From Spinacia oleracea (taxonomy: Eukaryota; Streptophyta; Magnoliopsida; Caryophyllales; Amaranthaceae): DNA of 64,000 nucleotides. How positions within the stretch are numbered: the stretch's first letter is position 1; each line of letters starts with the position of its first letter. A program made the position numbers and the translations under genes. This document shows, one piece after another, positions 43,392 through 55,479 of this stretch. A model generated the notes under the pieces. It searched no databases. It saw only the letters and a program-made list of their open reading frames with translations, and had not been told where the DNA came from. Location: NCBI RefSeq assembly GCF_020520425.1, contig NC_079490.1, forward strand, positions 124,392,715 to 124,456,714, read 5' to 3'.

Positions 43392-46345
43392 TGTAATACC
43401 TCGTATTTTTCTGTATTATATAAATATATTTTATTATATTTATAAAGTATTTTTATGATTTTTAGAATTTAAAACGCATTTAAATGTTATTTAAATGTAT
43501 TTTATTTAATTAGAATATTTATTAGTTTAATTATTACCAAACAAATTTATTATTTAATGTTGGGAATTTAATTGGGTTTCAAAAGTAAAACGATTTTAAA
43601 TGAATCTAGCCCAATTCAATTCCGAGTTCAAGTCCAAACAAATTAAACAAGCCCATCCTATGTTTAATGAAGCCCGAAATGGAATCCTAAATCCTAGCCC
43701 ATCTTTGAGTTTCTTAAGCCTATAAATATAGGTGCTCACCCTCAAAATCTCTCCCTATTATTCATTAAACCTAAAAATAAAACCCTAACCCTAAGTTCTT
43801 CTTTCTTTCATCGAACTTATGTTTGGCCATTTTTCTCCTACTTTCGTTCGTTTTCATAAAAAATTTATTTCTTCAAAGTTGTAGATCTCGAAAAGTTCTT
43901 GAACTTTTCCTCAAGAATTGATCAATTCCGAGTTGTAGATTAAAAGTTATGAGCATTCTAAAATCCTGCTGCAGTAATTTACTCCCTCTTTTTCTCTCGC
44001 CTCTCACGCCCCTGGACCCGCACAGCACAGCTGCGTGCTGTTGATGTGTGTTGTTCTTGTTGTTGCTGTGCGTTGTTGGCCCTCGCCCACACACACTCGT
44101 CTCTCTTGCTCGCCCTCTCGTCCCGCGCCAGCGCGCCCCTGCTGTTGCCTTCGTTCTCGCCCGCGCGCGCACACGCACAAGGTGTGTGTGTGTGTGTTTT
44201 GTTCGTTCGTTTAATTCCTTCGCCCAATCACATTTAATTCGTGGTTGTTCCATGCTATAGGCCGGATTGGTATAATTCTCTTCTTCCTTGCCTATTCTAT
44301 TTCAATTCCGTGTTTATATTATATTATTATTATTGGTTTTGATTAATTAAAATGCTGGGATCGATTATGAATACCGAATTTTGAGGATTTGTATGTTTGA
44401 ATTATTGAAGAATGTTTTGAATTGAAATATTATAATTTTCAGATTTGAAGTATATATTAAAGCTTCAATTTTTATTAGTTTTAATGGTTTTAATTACAAA
44501 CTATAATTGGAGTTTTAATCTAAGCCTTATGGGCGATTAATTAGCATAATTAGATGATGAATTTAATTATGATAATCAAATATATTTTTTAGAATATTGT
44601 AAAGACTTAAAACGTCGACTTTTAATGGTTTTATACATGAAAATAAATTAATTTCATGCTAGGGTTTTAAACTATTGATTGAGACTATTATTTTATTAAT
44701 GAACAATTAAGTTCTAATTAATTCAAGTGTTTTAAAACTAAACAAAGTTGCTGGAAACTTAGTAAACATGGATAATAATTAAGTTTCTCCATTGTGTTTA
44801 TAGGAGTTGATTTCTAGTAAGTTGTGATTCGCACAGTGGCCTCCGTACTTAGGTATTCCAGGTACGTACAAGTCAAGGGCGACCACATTAATTGTCAAGG
44901 GACATTACATGATTGTTTATGGATGTGAATTGTATTACGTGAACTTGGTGAATTCATAGTTGATTTGGTGAACGATCATGTGAATTATTATTGTTGGAAT
45001 TATTGATTTGTTGATTGAACAAGCATGTTGGGACTATTGTGAGTATGGATTTCATTGTCAATAATGTTGTTCAATATTTATGCATGTATGGTTTGTTTCA
45101 CATGCAAGGGATGGATTATTTATTGTTATGCTATTGTACGGGATGTCTAGCATACTTTTGAGCCAATTATACGTACCTCGTTGTAGTATTTATTTTACCA
45201 CATTTGAAGGGTTCGCTCACGTAAGCCACCGCACATGTAGGGATCAGTTGGGAATATTTTATGTGAAATGAATTAGGATTTTGTCGTGCAAGGGCACAAC
45301 CCTCATGTTAATGGGCATGATGTGGAATCTCACCTTTTGTGAGAAGGAACCTGGTAGTAATTCCACTACGTCTTGATTTATTGATCACAAGTCCTAAAGG
45401 ATTAAAATGAGATTGTTTTGGTTGTTGTTTATTAAATGTATGTTTGTTGAGTCTCGAGTTCGCCTTTAATAATATATTAATAAACGTAAAGTGCAACCAG
45501 AACAAGCTTTAAAACTCTTGGAACGTATATACCTTGAGTATGAACAATGGGGGGAGACTTGCCGGAAAGCTTGATCTCCTACTAATGATACAAGACGTTG
45601 TTTCATTCATATTATGTGCAGGAATTCCGTCGGTATGGCCCGACACTCGGTATGGCCCGATATTATTATTATTATTTGGTGTATGGTTGGCTCCCATCAC
45701 CTTTCCTTTATGGAATATTCTTTTGGCCCGTTCGAAGCTTATTCTAATTAAATTGTGAGTCAAGAATCGAGTCAAGAGTCGAGTCTTGTATTCATGATTT
45801 TCTTGTTATTTATTTCATGGCTTTTGCATGATGATTAGTACTTAGTGAGTGATGCATGTTTATAGTTTTATCTAACTCTAGCCTTGTAAGTACTCAGCTT
45901 TTTGGTGACTACGTGCTTTGTGTCTTTTGGTCATGGCCTTTTCCTTAATGACCCTATGATGATCCATCATTTGCACTTGCATTGTTGGGGAGTAGAATAA
46001 TATAGCAGGTTGGTAGATCAAATTACGATCGAAATCATGTGGCTTGGGATGATTGAGAGAGTTGCATGCTTACGTACTTTAAAACTATTTTATCTATACT
46101 TTAATTATGTTTTGAATTTGTTGAACTTTTAATACCTTGGTTTTTGGGCCGTTATGGTTCCAACTTGTAGGAGGCCTCGATAATTTATTATTTATGTTTT
46201 TGAAAAGTTAGTTTTCATTAAATTCCGCTGCGTAATTCTGGTACTAGCCTTAACCGTTATCACGGTGGCGGTAATACTTTAGTAATTCCTTTATTTTAAG
46301 TTGGAAAATGGTTTTATAAAAGCAAGGAATTAGTAGGGTGTTACA
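43392..46345 (+). repeat. Solo LTR of the Tekay family (2954 bp)
   Basis: TGTAATACCTCG to GTAGGGTGTTACA, flanked by a perfect 5-bp duplication ATTTC (43387-43391 and 46346-46350). The orientation is opposite to the LTRs at 6140 and 40000, and it is clearly diverged from them. Contains TATAAATATAGG (43721), a GC-rich stretch (43980-44180) and a TG microsatellite (44181-44199). A solo LTR results from recombination between the two LTRs of a full element. Confidence 0.9.
43721..43732 (+). promoter_or_regulatory. TATA box of the solo Tekay LTR
   Basis: CCTATAAATATAGG. The same element is found in the other two LTR copies on the minus strand. It is followed by a pyrimidine-rich leader with ACCCTAACCCTAAG. 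Confidence 0.6.
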
Positions 46346-46758
46346 ATTTCGTTGCAAGGGGCTAACCCGAATGTAGAACACATCCGTATTGGGCAAGGTA
46401 GAAATTCATTTTGCACAAATATGATTTTCGAAAACATGTATGCCATGCCTAGAAATTAAAAAATTGTACTCTAATATTGTATTTTAAAATCTCATTTTTC
46501 GGCATTCGTTCTCAAGGTTTAGGAGCGTCCTTCGAAATTCAAAATCAGTACTGAAGTCCCACTCGAAAACTTGGGCAGCATGGGCAACCAGCCACTAGAA
46601 GCCACTGTGCTGAATGCAGGCAGCAGCGTCAGGCGCAGGGGCCTGCGCCCAGCGCAGCTGCTAGCATCCAGAACTTGAGCGTGGCAGTGGCAAGTTGCTC
46701 AAAGCTAGCTCGTATAATCGAATTTGAAATCAAAAATCCCCAGCAGAGTCGCCAGAAT
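46346..46758 (-). other. Leader and primer-binding site of the minus-strand Tat element
   Basis: On the minus strand TGGCGACTCTGCTGGGG (46755-46739) stands three bases after the LTR end, the place and look of the primer site of Tat-type elements. Leftward the leader is non-coding and includes the GC-rich palindromic GCGCAGGGGCCTGCGC (46634-46649). Confidence 0.6.
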
Positions 46759-48785
46759 TGTAGGGGTGTTTTTTGTATGTTTTTTTATCTCCCTACGGGG
46801 TTTTGTAAGTTTTTGAATTTCAAAGGAGTCGCCACCAAACAATATTTAAGGGTTCGGTTTGGAAAGACCAAGGTTGAATCTTTATGGATAAGGCATTGAA
46901 TCTTAGAAACGGATGGGTGAGATCCGGGCAAGGAAACGAGATGCTTATTTTGCGAGCTTTTAAAATTGTATTTGAGTACATGACAAGAAGCATTTTCGGA
47001 TAACCCTAGTCATGACACTATGTTGGTTTGAACTTGCATTTAGAACATGAATATTGCTACTTGTATGTGATCACTTGCTTTAAAGTTAAGTAAAGGAACC
47101 TAGGGCCGGTTTGTCCAAGAATTATCTTTGTTAAGCGTGATGTGACCTTTTGTATATTTGTTGAGTTTAGCATGTGAAGTGATGAAAGCAATAAACAAGT
47201 AAAGCATCATCACAATAAGTAAAGGAATTATTGAAAGTGCGTACAAAACCCCATCACCTTAAAATAAGGTGAGTAAAGACTGCGGAATTGAAATAGCAAG
47301 AATAAAGGTGCAATACTGAAATGCGATATTGATAGGTGCGATATTGAAATGCGTTATTGAAAGGTGCGATATTGAAATACGGTATTGAAATGACGATATT
47401 GAAATTGCGATAATGAAATTGTATTATTGCATTTGAGATCCGAACGCCAAACGACTACTTAATAATAAGTGCGTCCGACACGGATTCAATTCTAAAAATC
47501 TCAACTTCAAGATAAGTTGCTCATCCCAAAGTGTCTTAAATTTTGATTGTTGAAATTGAACTTTGAATATTGAATTTTGAATATTCAATCTTGAACTTAG
47601 GAGGCTAAATGTTTAAAGTCCAAATCTTTTAATGTGAAAAAGATCTCAACTTTAATGTGCTCCATAACTTTGACATTGATTCTAGTTTAAGGAAGTGATT
47701 ACAAACAACATTAAACATCATAGAATCCATAACTTGTATTTGAATCATAAAAGGGTTTTGATTTTGTAAAAATGTGTGATTGTTGTGAGTAACACTTTTA
47801 AGAGTAAAAGTGTCAACTTTACTAATCATTTTTGGAATGAAGATTGAATCTTGTATGGCATAATGGAAGTGGTGTTTTGGGCAATCATTTGGAGAGGGTT
47901 TCAAGAGTGAAACCTCCCAAAGTAGACACCTTTGGCATTGTTTTTCCTAGTTAATCAAGGGTATGAACCCTAATGATAACATCATAGGATTTTGGATTTA
48001 GAAAGGTAGAAGAATAGAAAATATTGTAGATTTAAGTAGGGATTCAGAATTACCTAGTTAGGATTAGGTTGGATTTCCGATTAGTGCTCCCAATTGCTTA
48101 AATACTTTGTATAGGAATTTGTAGTTTAGAATTGGATTTTGTATTTTGATTTTGAGAGCAGATTTAGAAATTACGACGTTGTGTTTTTTATTTTCTACCC
48201 CAAATTCTTAGGAACCGAGGGCTTAAATATAGAATTAACCGGCTAAAATCCAAAATCCCTCCGCGCCTGGCCCAGGTGACGTGGCTCAGAATCCGCCAAA
48301 GCAAGGACGATGACGCCGTCCTTGCCTTTGTCTCTTATGGCTGTACCTTTGTACAAATTGTACGAAGTTGGCACGTTGTGAATACTTAAGGATTATGGCT
48401 TGATTTGCTTCTAAAAACAAGCCGTTTTGAATTTCGAAATTGTGTATGCACTCGGTTTTACGGGACGGGGCCTAGCATGCTTGGTTTTGTGGGTTGGCGC
48501 CCGAATTTGGATTGCTTAGTGTCATTTTGACTTGAAAAGGTCTGGTAAAGCCAATGGAGAGGTCCATTGGGTGAGATTGTGTTTGGGTTTTGAAATTGAT
48601 TTTCGGAAATTAAATTTTATACCGAGTTTCGTAATGGGAATGAGCTCGGGAACTGGACTTTGGATTTTGGACTTTGGAATATATTTTAGCAATTGGGACT
48701 TCGGCACGGAGTTGCACCAACCACCTAGCACGGATAATAGTATCGTCATCATCCCATTAGGGGAGACACGATTTAGGTGTCTACA
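46759..48785 (-). repeat. 5' LTR of the minus-strand Tat element (2027 bp)
   Basis: On the minus strand it starts TGTAGACACCTAAATCG (48785) and ends ACACCCCTACA (46759). The start matches the first 12 bases of the plus-strand Tat LTR at 3910, showing relationship, but length and body differ. It contains a degenerate minisatellite, GCGATATTGAAAT-like, at about 47288-47430. Short frames such as 48522-48816 have no recognisable content. Confidence 0.7.
47285..47432. repeat. Minisatellite in the Tat LTR
   Basis: About eight imperfect copies of a 17-20-bp unit around GCGATATTGAAATG, alternating with GGTGCGATATTG. Confidence 0.75.
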
Positions 48786-48892
48786 ATACATGCATGTTTC
48801 AGGTGCATATTTCTAATAACTCTTTTTTATGCCTTATCCTAAAAATCGTATACTTATACTTTTCTAACCAAAACAAGTACTTTGTGATATAG

Positions 48893-51800
48893 ATGCGTCA
48901 AAATCCTGATTCTCTAATCTTGAGAGGCAGTCGTCTACTCCAACAATTTGTTGTCGATAACTGTGTCAAAATGCAAGCCAATAATTTGAGGTGGATTGCA
49001 CTTAACCAAGATAAGATACGTGCTTACTTATACAAGGGTTTAGAGGATTCTTTAAATGCTGGAGAGCATAACCCAGGTCCACATTGACTTAATTAAATCG
49101 ATATTACACTGAATATATTTCATACATTGTTTCACATGCAATAAAGTTTGTGTATATAATGTCCATTTGCAGAAAATGTTGGACAACGGACCATACTACC
49201 ATCTTCATTCATAGGAAGTCCAAGAGATATGCACCAGAGGTATTAAGATGCCATGGCATTGGTTCATAAGTTCGGCAAGCCCGGTATATTTCTTACAATG
49301 ACATGCAATCCGTCTTGGCCAGAGATACAATCAGAATTGTTGGCCAGAAAAGTTCCAAACGATCGTCCAGACCTGTCGAGACGGGTTTTTCATGCTAAAC
49401 TTGAAGAGTTGAAAAATGATGTTTTAGAAAGGGGCATCCTCGAAACGGTTGTTTCTTATGTATATGTAATTGAATTCCAAAAGAGGGGTCTTCCACATGT
49501 TCATATGTTATTGATTCTTGATCAAAATGACAAGCTAACCACTCCGGATGACTTTGACAAGATTGTGAGAGCAGTAATTCCTGATGAACAACAGGAACCA
49601 AAATTGTATAAGGGAGCTCTTAAACACATGATTCACGGCCCATGTGGTGTTCTCAACCATAAATACCCATGTATAAAATAAGGAAGTTGTAAGAAAGGAT
49701 TCCCTAAGGAATTCTCCAATGAGACAAAGCAAGGCAATGACTCATATCCTCTTTACCGCCTCCACAAGATCGTCCAGCAGTACCATTGCGTGAGAATTCA
49801 CGAGTTCGTGTAGATAATCGGTGGGTAGTCCCATATAATCCATTTTTGCTCGTAAAATATGATTGTCACATCAATATTGAGATATGCAACAGCATCAAGT
49901 GTGTCAAATATCTTTATAAGTACATCCATAAGGGTTCAGATAGAGTCTCTATGGAAGTTCATAACGGAGATGAGATTGCACAATATGTTAATGCACGGTG
50001 GATTTGTGCACCCGAAGCTATGTGGAAACTTTACGAATTTCCCATGACTAGAATGTGTCCTTCCGTAGATCGTTTGCAAGTTCATCTAGCAAACATGCAT
50101 CAAATGAGGTTCAAAGCGAACCAACCAATAACCAACCAATCTCAAGCGTGTTAGAGAACCCAAGAAACTCTAAGACGATGCTCACTGAATTTTTCAAGAT
50201 GAATTCAGTTAATTCAAATGCAAGGAGATATCTTTATCGAGAATTTCCAGAGCATTATAGGTGGTTATAGACTTCACGTGAATGGAAAAAGAGAAAAAGT
50301 CCACAACAGGTTTTGGGTCGATTGTATGTAGCTTCAGCGTTAGAAGGAGAACGGTTTTATATGAGAATGTTACTGAATCATGTGAGGGGCCCTACGTCGT
50401 TTGAAAATTTAAGAACAGTCAATGGTGTCACCCAACATTCAGGGCTACAGCTGAAGCCCTCGGTGTAATCGAAAATGATGAAAGCATTCGTTAATGTATT
50501 TCAGAAGCATGTTCGGTATGAATGCCAACTGCATTACGTCGATTATTTGCAACCATCTTGATATATTGTCAATCAACGGGATTGCGTTCACTGTGGGATG
50601 AGTTTTTCCCTTACATGGTTGATGATTATCCAACTTCAAACACAACAATAATTGTGTTTTTCTCACTAACAAACTTTTGCAAGACTTGGATAGGTTATTA
50701 TGACCGCTTAGAAAAATGATTTTTGACTACACGGAGTTGCCAAGTTTACCTGAAAGTACTGATGACATTGACGAGCTTCCTTCTATCATGGAGGAGTACT
50801 TTTCTATTCCGGTTCCAGATGGGGATTTAACATGCGTTGCCACTCTCAATAGTGACCAACAAATTGCATACGATACAATAATGAATGTTGTCATTTCAAA
50901 GGCTGGTTGTTCTTTCTTCGTAGATGGTCCTGGCGGCACCGGAAAAACATTTTTTACAGAGCCCTTCTTGCTACTGTAAAAAGTAGAGGCGAAATAGTTA
51001 TTCCCACTGCAACGTCTGGAATTGCTGCAACGTTGTTGCACTAGGGAAGAACATCACATTCGACTTTTCAGCTTCCACTTAATCCGGATAGCTCATCAAC
51101 TTGCTCATTCACCAAACGTTCCAAAACTGTAATTCTCCTAAAAAATTCTTCCATTATCGTATGGGATGAGGACCCAATGACACACAGATATCAATTTAAA
51201 GTTGTTGATCGGTCACTCAAGGATTTAATGGGAAACGACTTGCCGTTTGGGGGGAAAATTATTCTGTTCGGTGGTGATTTCAGACAGGTTTTACCGGTGG
51301 TTCGAAATGGAACTAGAGCTCAAATGATTGAAGCATCTTTTGTCAGGTCCCCTATGTGGAGACACATTCGTATTTTGCGTTTGAGAGAAAATATGAGATT
51401 AATAGATGATAATGGCTTTGCTAATTTCTTACTCTCCGTTGGGAATGGTAATGAACCTACTATTTCAGATCAGATGATAAGGTTACCAACTGGCATGGTT
51501 ATACCATCAATGGCAGATAGTTCGATCGAGGCTTTGATCGACCAGGTCTTTCCAAGTTTAAGTGAGCACGTTGGTGATGGAAATTTTATAGTTGAAAGGG
51601 AAATCATCACACCCCTGAACGAAGATGTTGATAGGATAAATAATAAGGTTGTGGAAAAGTTTCTCGGAGAAGGAAAAACGTATTATTCGTTTGATTATGT
51701 TCCTGAAGGTAAGAGAAATTTGTATCAACAAGAGTTTTTGAATTCAATTTCTACGTCGGGATTGCCTCCTCATGCTCTCACCCTGAAACCTGGGGTACCT

Positions 51801-52240
51801 TTAATCCTTTTGAGAAATATTGATCCTAAAAAAATGGTCTTTGTAATGGAACCCGATTTCTTTGCCATTCATTAAAGGACAATTTCATTGATGCTGAGGT
51901 ATTAATCGGACATTCGAGGGGGAACAGAGTGTTTTTGCCAAGAATTCCCTTGAAAACAACCGAAGATATAAAATTGCCATTCGAGATGGTCAAAAAGAAA
52001 TTTCCTGTGAAGTTGAGTTTTGCCTTGACTATCAACAAGTCTCTGAGACAAACTATTCCACATGTTTGCATATACCTCCCTGATCATGTATTCAGCCACG
52101 GTCATCTATATGTTGCATTACCACGAGGAATTTTAGAGAACACGACAAAGATCGTGGTAGGAAAGGGAAAGGTTCAAGGTTGTGAAGGCACATTCACTAA
52201 AAATATTGTGTACAAAGAAGTTTTATTGTCTTATGATTAG
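48893..52240 (+). pseudogene. Helitron 1 Rep/helicase (RepHel), broken
   Basis: Helitron N-terminal Rep domain: SRLLQQFVVDNCVKMQANNL (48930), then after a short unrelated or intronic stretch GQRTILPSSFIGSPRDMHQR and KFGKPGIFLTMTCNPSWPEI (49253-49680). It has the HUH motif GLPHVHMLLIL and, after a stop at 49679, the tyrosine region SIKCVKYLYKYIHKGSDRV (about 49890-49950). The helicase is PIF1/SF1-like: Walker A DGPGGTGKTFF (about 50925), Walker B SIIVWDEDPMTH, GGKIILFGGDFRQVLPVV (about 51249) and FPVKLSFALTINKSLRQTIP (about 52000), ending at 52240. Breaks: stops at 49679, 50150, 50268 and 51875 and frameshifts near 49765, 50140, 50500 and 50975. The protein nicks, unwinds and rolls the element; this copy cannot. 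Confidence 0.92.
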
Positions 52241-52520
52241 ACATAAAGTTTTGTTTTTTATTTCTCAGTTTTGTAATAAACGTTATTGTACTCTTGACAC
52301 TGAGTAGTTTGTTACGTCAACATTAGTCGTATTTTTTCCAATGAATTTTATAATAAATAATTGCTTTACGATATGGATAAATTGAGAGACGTTAATTTTA
52401 TATATCGGAGTAATTAAAAGTATTCATGTATATAGCTTTCTTTTCATGTAATATAGATATTAATACATTGTGAATTTAGGTTTATGTAATTCTAATTGTT
52501 TTCTGAACTAACTTTACAGG

Positions 52521-54551
52521 ATGACAAAGTACCATTATCCAACTTTTGGACATTTATATCCTAGGGGGGTACAACGATATGATGTACGAGCCCGACTGAG
52601 TCGCACTTATGATATTTTCAACTACAATCATAAAGGAACAACTAAGCAAATATAGAAAATGCTTTTTGTCGATGTTGAGGTAAATGACCACACGCTTCAT
52701 TCAATTTTTCATGAAATCTGAACTATATCTTAACTTTTTACTGTGTTTTTTTTTTTGGTAGGGTAAGGGCATACAGTGCAATATTTTTGGGCCCGTGATT
52801 GACAAGTTTATAGGACAATTTCAAGTGGGATTCATTTATATACTCTTTAATGTACAAGTGATTTTTGCTGAAGGGAAAAACAAAATTGTCCCAATTGGAA
52901 ACAGATGATCATTAAAGAAGAAACAAATGTGATACGTGAAGAGGAGGATGACATTTTCATACCTTCATTCCACTATAATTTGGTTCATTTGAACCGATTA
53001 AGTTGTCACATCGATTGTACCAATAAAGTTTATGGTACTTTTGTTTACCTTTTTTCAATATTTAGTTATCATACATATGTCGTTTATTAATTAAAACATT
53101 GATGATGTTTTAGATGGAATGGGATTGGTCCTATATGTTTCACCAATTGAGCATATTGGAGTAGATTCAGTCAAAAGAGACGTGACAATAATGGATACAA
53201 CGTAAGTCCTCTAAATTATTAAAATGTTAATTACTTATCGAATTTACCTTTATTTCGATAAATTTGTCTTTATATTGTTTTACTTTCTACTTGCAGCTGG
53301 ACTATTATTAAATTAACACTCTGAAATGATTTTGTGCACGTTCTTGATGAAAATATTAATCAAGTTGACATTTGTCCAATCATTGTAGCAGGTGGTCTGC
53401 ATGTCAAGAGCTTCTATGGTACATCATCAAAATTAAATTCAATAGTAAATGCAGTCTTTTTAATATATAGTTCAAAGTATAATATTCATATGTGATAATA
53501 TTTCTAATTGATAATTACAAACCAGTACATATCTTACCACGGGATACCACACTAGGGTTTATGTTAACTCGATTAATGAATAAACAACATCCTTATCTAC
53601 ATGGTATGCAGAAGTTCGCTAAATTCATGTACAACATAACCTTAAGTATTATGCTAAAAAAAAATTCACGTATAGATATAAATCGGAAAAATTGGCAAAG
53701 ATAAGGAGAGATTGGTTTCGTTCGTCGACATTTTCGTTAAAGTCGTCGATTGATATTGCCAATACTCCCCGTATCCGATTATCTCAATTTCCTAAAGTGA
53801 GAAAGGTATCGTTTCTAACCTTGAAGTTTGAGTGTTGTCAATAAATTAAATACAATATTATGTACATGATTGTCTAACTTTTTTTTTGTAGGTACAATAC
53901 TGTCAAGTTGCTGCATATGCATGTCGGGTTGATCATGTTGATAAAGTCATATATGAAGCATGCAATCCTGGCCTGAAAAAGGTTGTCATTTTTCAAGGAC
54001 TTCAAAAGTGTCAATCTTGCAATATCACCAATGCTGTAACTATTCCAAGCTAACTATCTAATTCTTTTTTATACATAAACTCACATTATATATTGGTAAA
54101 TATCTAAATTAATTTTTTTTAATTTCGTTTTATAGGTTACTGCTCCGACTTACCATATTTGATAAAAGTGGTAATTTGAGAGTCACAATATTACACGATC
54201 TTGCACAACACCTTTTAGGTTGTTTGGCTACTGAAATAAAATCAGTACTTCAACAGGTTCCAATCTAATACTTTGATAACATAAAACTTTTAATTAATTA
54301 GCTCATGTTGTTTTTACATCTATATAATAGAGTTTTTTTAACGTTCATGCAGCCTAATGGACGTAATCGCGCGAGTGATGGAAAAAGTGTTTTCATTTTT
54401 TGGAAACAAAGCTCTTTCATGGGTGCTACATCCACCAACTGGAGATTTTAATCCTGAACATTCATATACGGTTGGTTATGGGTTGCACATCGATTGGGCG
54501 GAAGAGTGCATGTGGTTAAACAAGTATATTGCGAGCAAAGGAAGAAAGTGA
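52521..54551 (+). pseudogene. Helitron 1 RPA-like single-strand DNA-binding protein gene
   Basis: Several exons downstream of the helicase on the same strand. Exon 1 (52521 to about 52679) reads MTKYHYPTFGHLYPRG and KMLFVDVE with a GTAAATG donor and one in-frame TAG. The next exon reads GKGIQCNIFGPVIDKFIGQF, an OB-fold sequence like RPA1 DBD-A. Later pieces: FIPSFHYNLVHLNRLS (52967), DGMGLVLYVSPIEHIG (53114), DFVHVLDENINQVDI (about 53320) and VQYCQVAAYACRVDHVDKVI (about 53893). A zinc-type GLQKCQSCNITNAV follows (about 53998), then RLLLRLTIFDKSGNLRV (about 54136). RPA-like genes are a regular accessory of plant Helitrons. Stops and unclear borders make this a remnant, and exon limits are approximate. 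Confidence 0.65.
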
Positions 54552-54770
54552 TAATTACTATTTTATATATTTAATAACTAAACTTCAGTACTTCAATTTT
54601 TTTGATGGGATATGTTAGTTGTAACAAAATAAAGTTAAGTTTTTTAATAGCTTTAATTGGTCATAAGATTCGACTTTTCGTCATGTAAGGCTACGAGTAT
54701 TTTATGACCTCAATATCGCAAAATATGGACTTTGCAAATGATTTTTATTTCCTAACATTTGTTAAATTCC

Positions 54771-54797
54771 GCACGCATCGCGTGCATAAAATACTAG
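54771..54797 (+). terminator. 3' terminal hairpin and CTAG end of Helitron 1
   Basis: GCACGC-ATC-GCGTGC forms a 6-bp stem with a 3-base loop, eight bases before the terminal CTAG. This structure marks the end of rolling-circle transposition. Confidence 0.85.
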
Positions 54798-54973
54798 TAT
54801 TACATGTTACTCCTGTATAGTCTTACATATACGTTGCTATGTAAATAAATGAAAAAAATTAAACTTTAGATTAATGCATGACATTTAATATATACTCCGT
54901 ATTATGTTGCTTTGTTTTATGTAGAATTGTATTTTAATATATAGTACATTATGTTGCTTTGTTTTAAGTAGAA
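54798..54973. other. Spacer between the two Helitrons
   Basis: AT-rich, with a repeated ATTATGTTGCTTTGTTTTA (54901 and 54949), spaced 48 bases. No gene. Confidence 0.5.
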
Positions 54974-54999
54974 CTAGTTTCATGCCCGTGCGATGCACG
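54974..54999 (-). terminator. 3' terminal hairpin and CTAG end of Helitron 2
   Basis: CGTGC-ATC-GCACG on the minus strand, then GGCATGAAACTAG. It resembles the Helitron 1 end in loop (ATC), stem length and CTAG, but the stem sequence is its own. Confidence 0.75.
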
Positions 55000-55479
55000 A
55001 AACTCCTTATTATTTTATAGTTTGAACAACCAAAAATATTAAATGGTGCCTTTGAATTGCTAAAGGTGACACTAAATTTATCACAAAAAAGTTGGTGTAT
55101 TTGAAGGCGGGTGATGAAAATTATAAAAATATAACTCATAGAAAGTGAGTGGTTTGTTTTGAAATTTTTCATTTGATTGATTACTAATTTGTATAAGTTA
55201 CAGGAGTCTTTATTATGTCTAATAGTTACATGGAAGCTAAATCCTTTGTACAATACAGAAATAAATTTTTAAAATTACATTGTTTTGAAGTTATACCAAA
55301 CTAATAGATAAAATCAAATTGATTAGTTACAATCTAAAAAGTAATATATCCAATGTGTTTACAACACCTAATATATAAGAAACAAAAATATTTTATCCTT
55401 GTGGTGTTGATGTCCTGCATTCCACACCCACGAGCCTATTCCTTTGCCATGTTCTTGATGACTCTTATTCTTTTTCCTT

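Larger units (their letters stand above)
5046..48785 (-). mobile_element. Second Tat-type LTR retrotransposon (5' LTR and leader), split by nested insertions
   Basis: On the minus strand a 2.0-kb LTR (48785-46759) is followed at once by a primer-binding-like TGGCGACTCTGCTGGGG, so it is a 5' LTR. Its downstream leader continues as 46758-46346, then 43391-42913, then 6139-5046. These pieces join cleanly once the solo LTR (43392-46345) and the chromovirus (6140-42912) with their target duplications are removed. No gag or pol is reached; the remaining end is outside the window or was cut by the plus-strand Tat element ending at 5045. Linking all pieces to one element is inference from the restored order. 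Confidence 0.5.
48786..54797 (+). mobile_element. Helitron 1, autonomous type, 5' end cut off by the Tat insertion
   Basis: It carries Rep/helicase and RPA-like genes on the plus strand. It ends in the canonical 3' structure: hairpin GCACGC-ATC-GCGTGC (54771-54785), then TAAAATACTAG at 54797, followed by T. Helitrons end in CTRR after a short hairpin and insert between A and T; here the ending is CTAG|T. The 5' TC end and the N-terminal part of Rep are missing, because the Tat LTR begins at 48785. The remaining part presumably lies outside the window. Confidence 0.85.

Noticed and set aside
45080..45775. Short frames in both directions within 43392-46345
   Set aside because: The stretch is a solo LTR of the Tekay family with an exact target duplication; the same region in the other LTRs is not open.
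54901..54968. Possible MITE (ATACTCCGTA-like words near the Helitron ends)
   Set aside because: Only a 48-base-spaced direct repeat is visible; no terminal inverted repeats.
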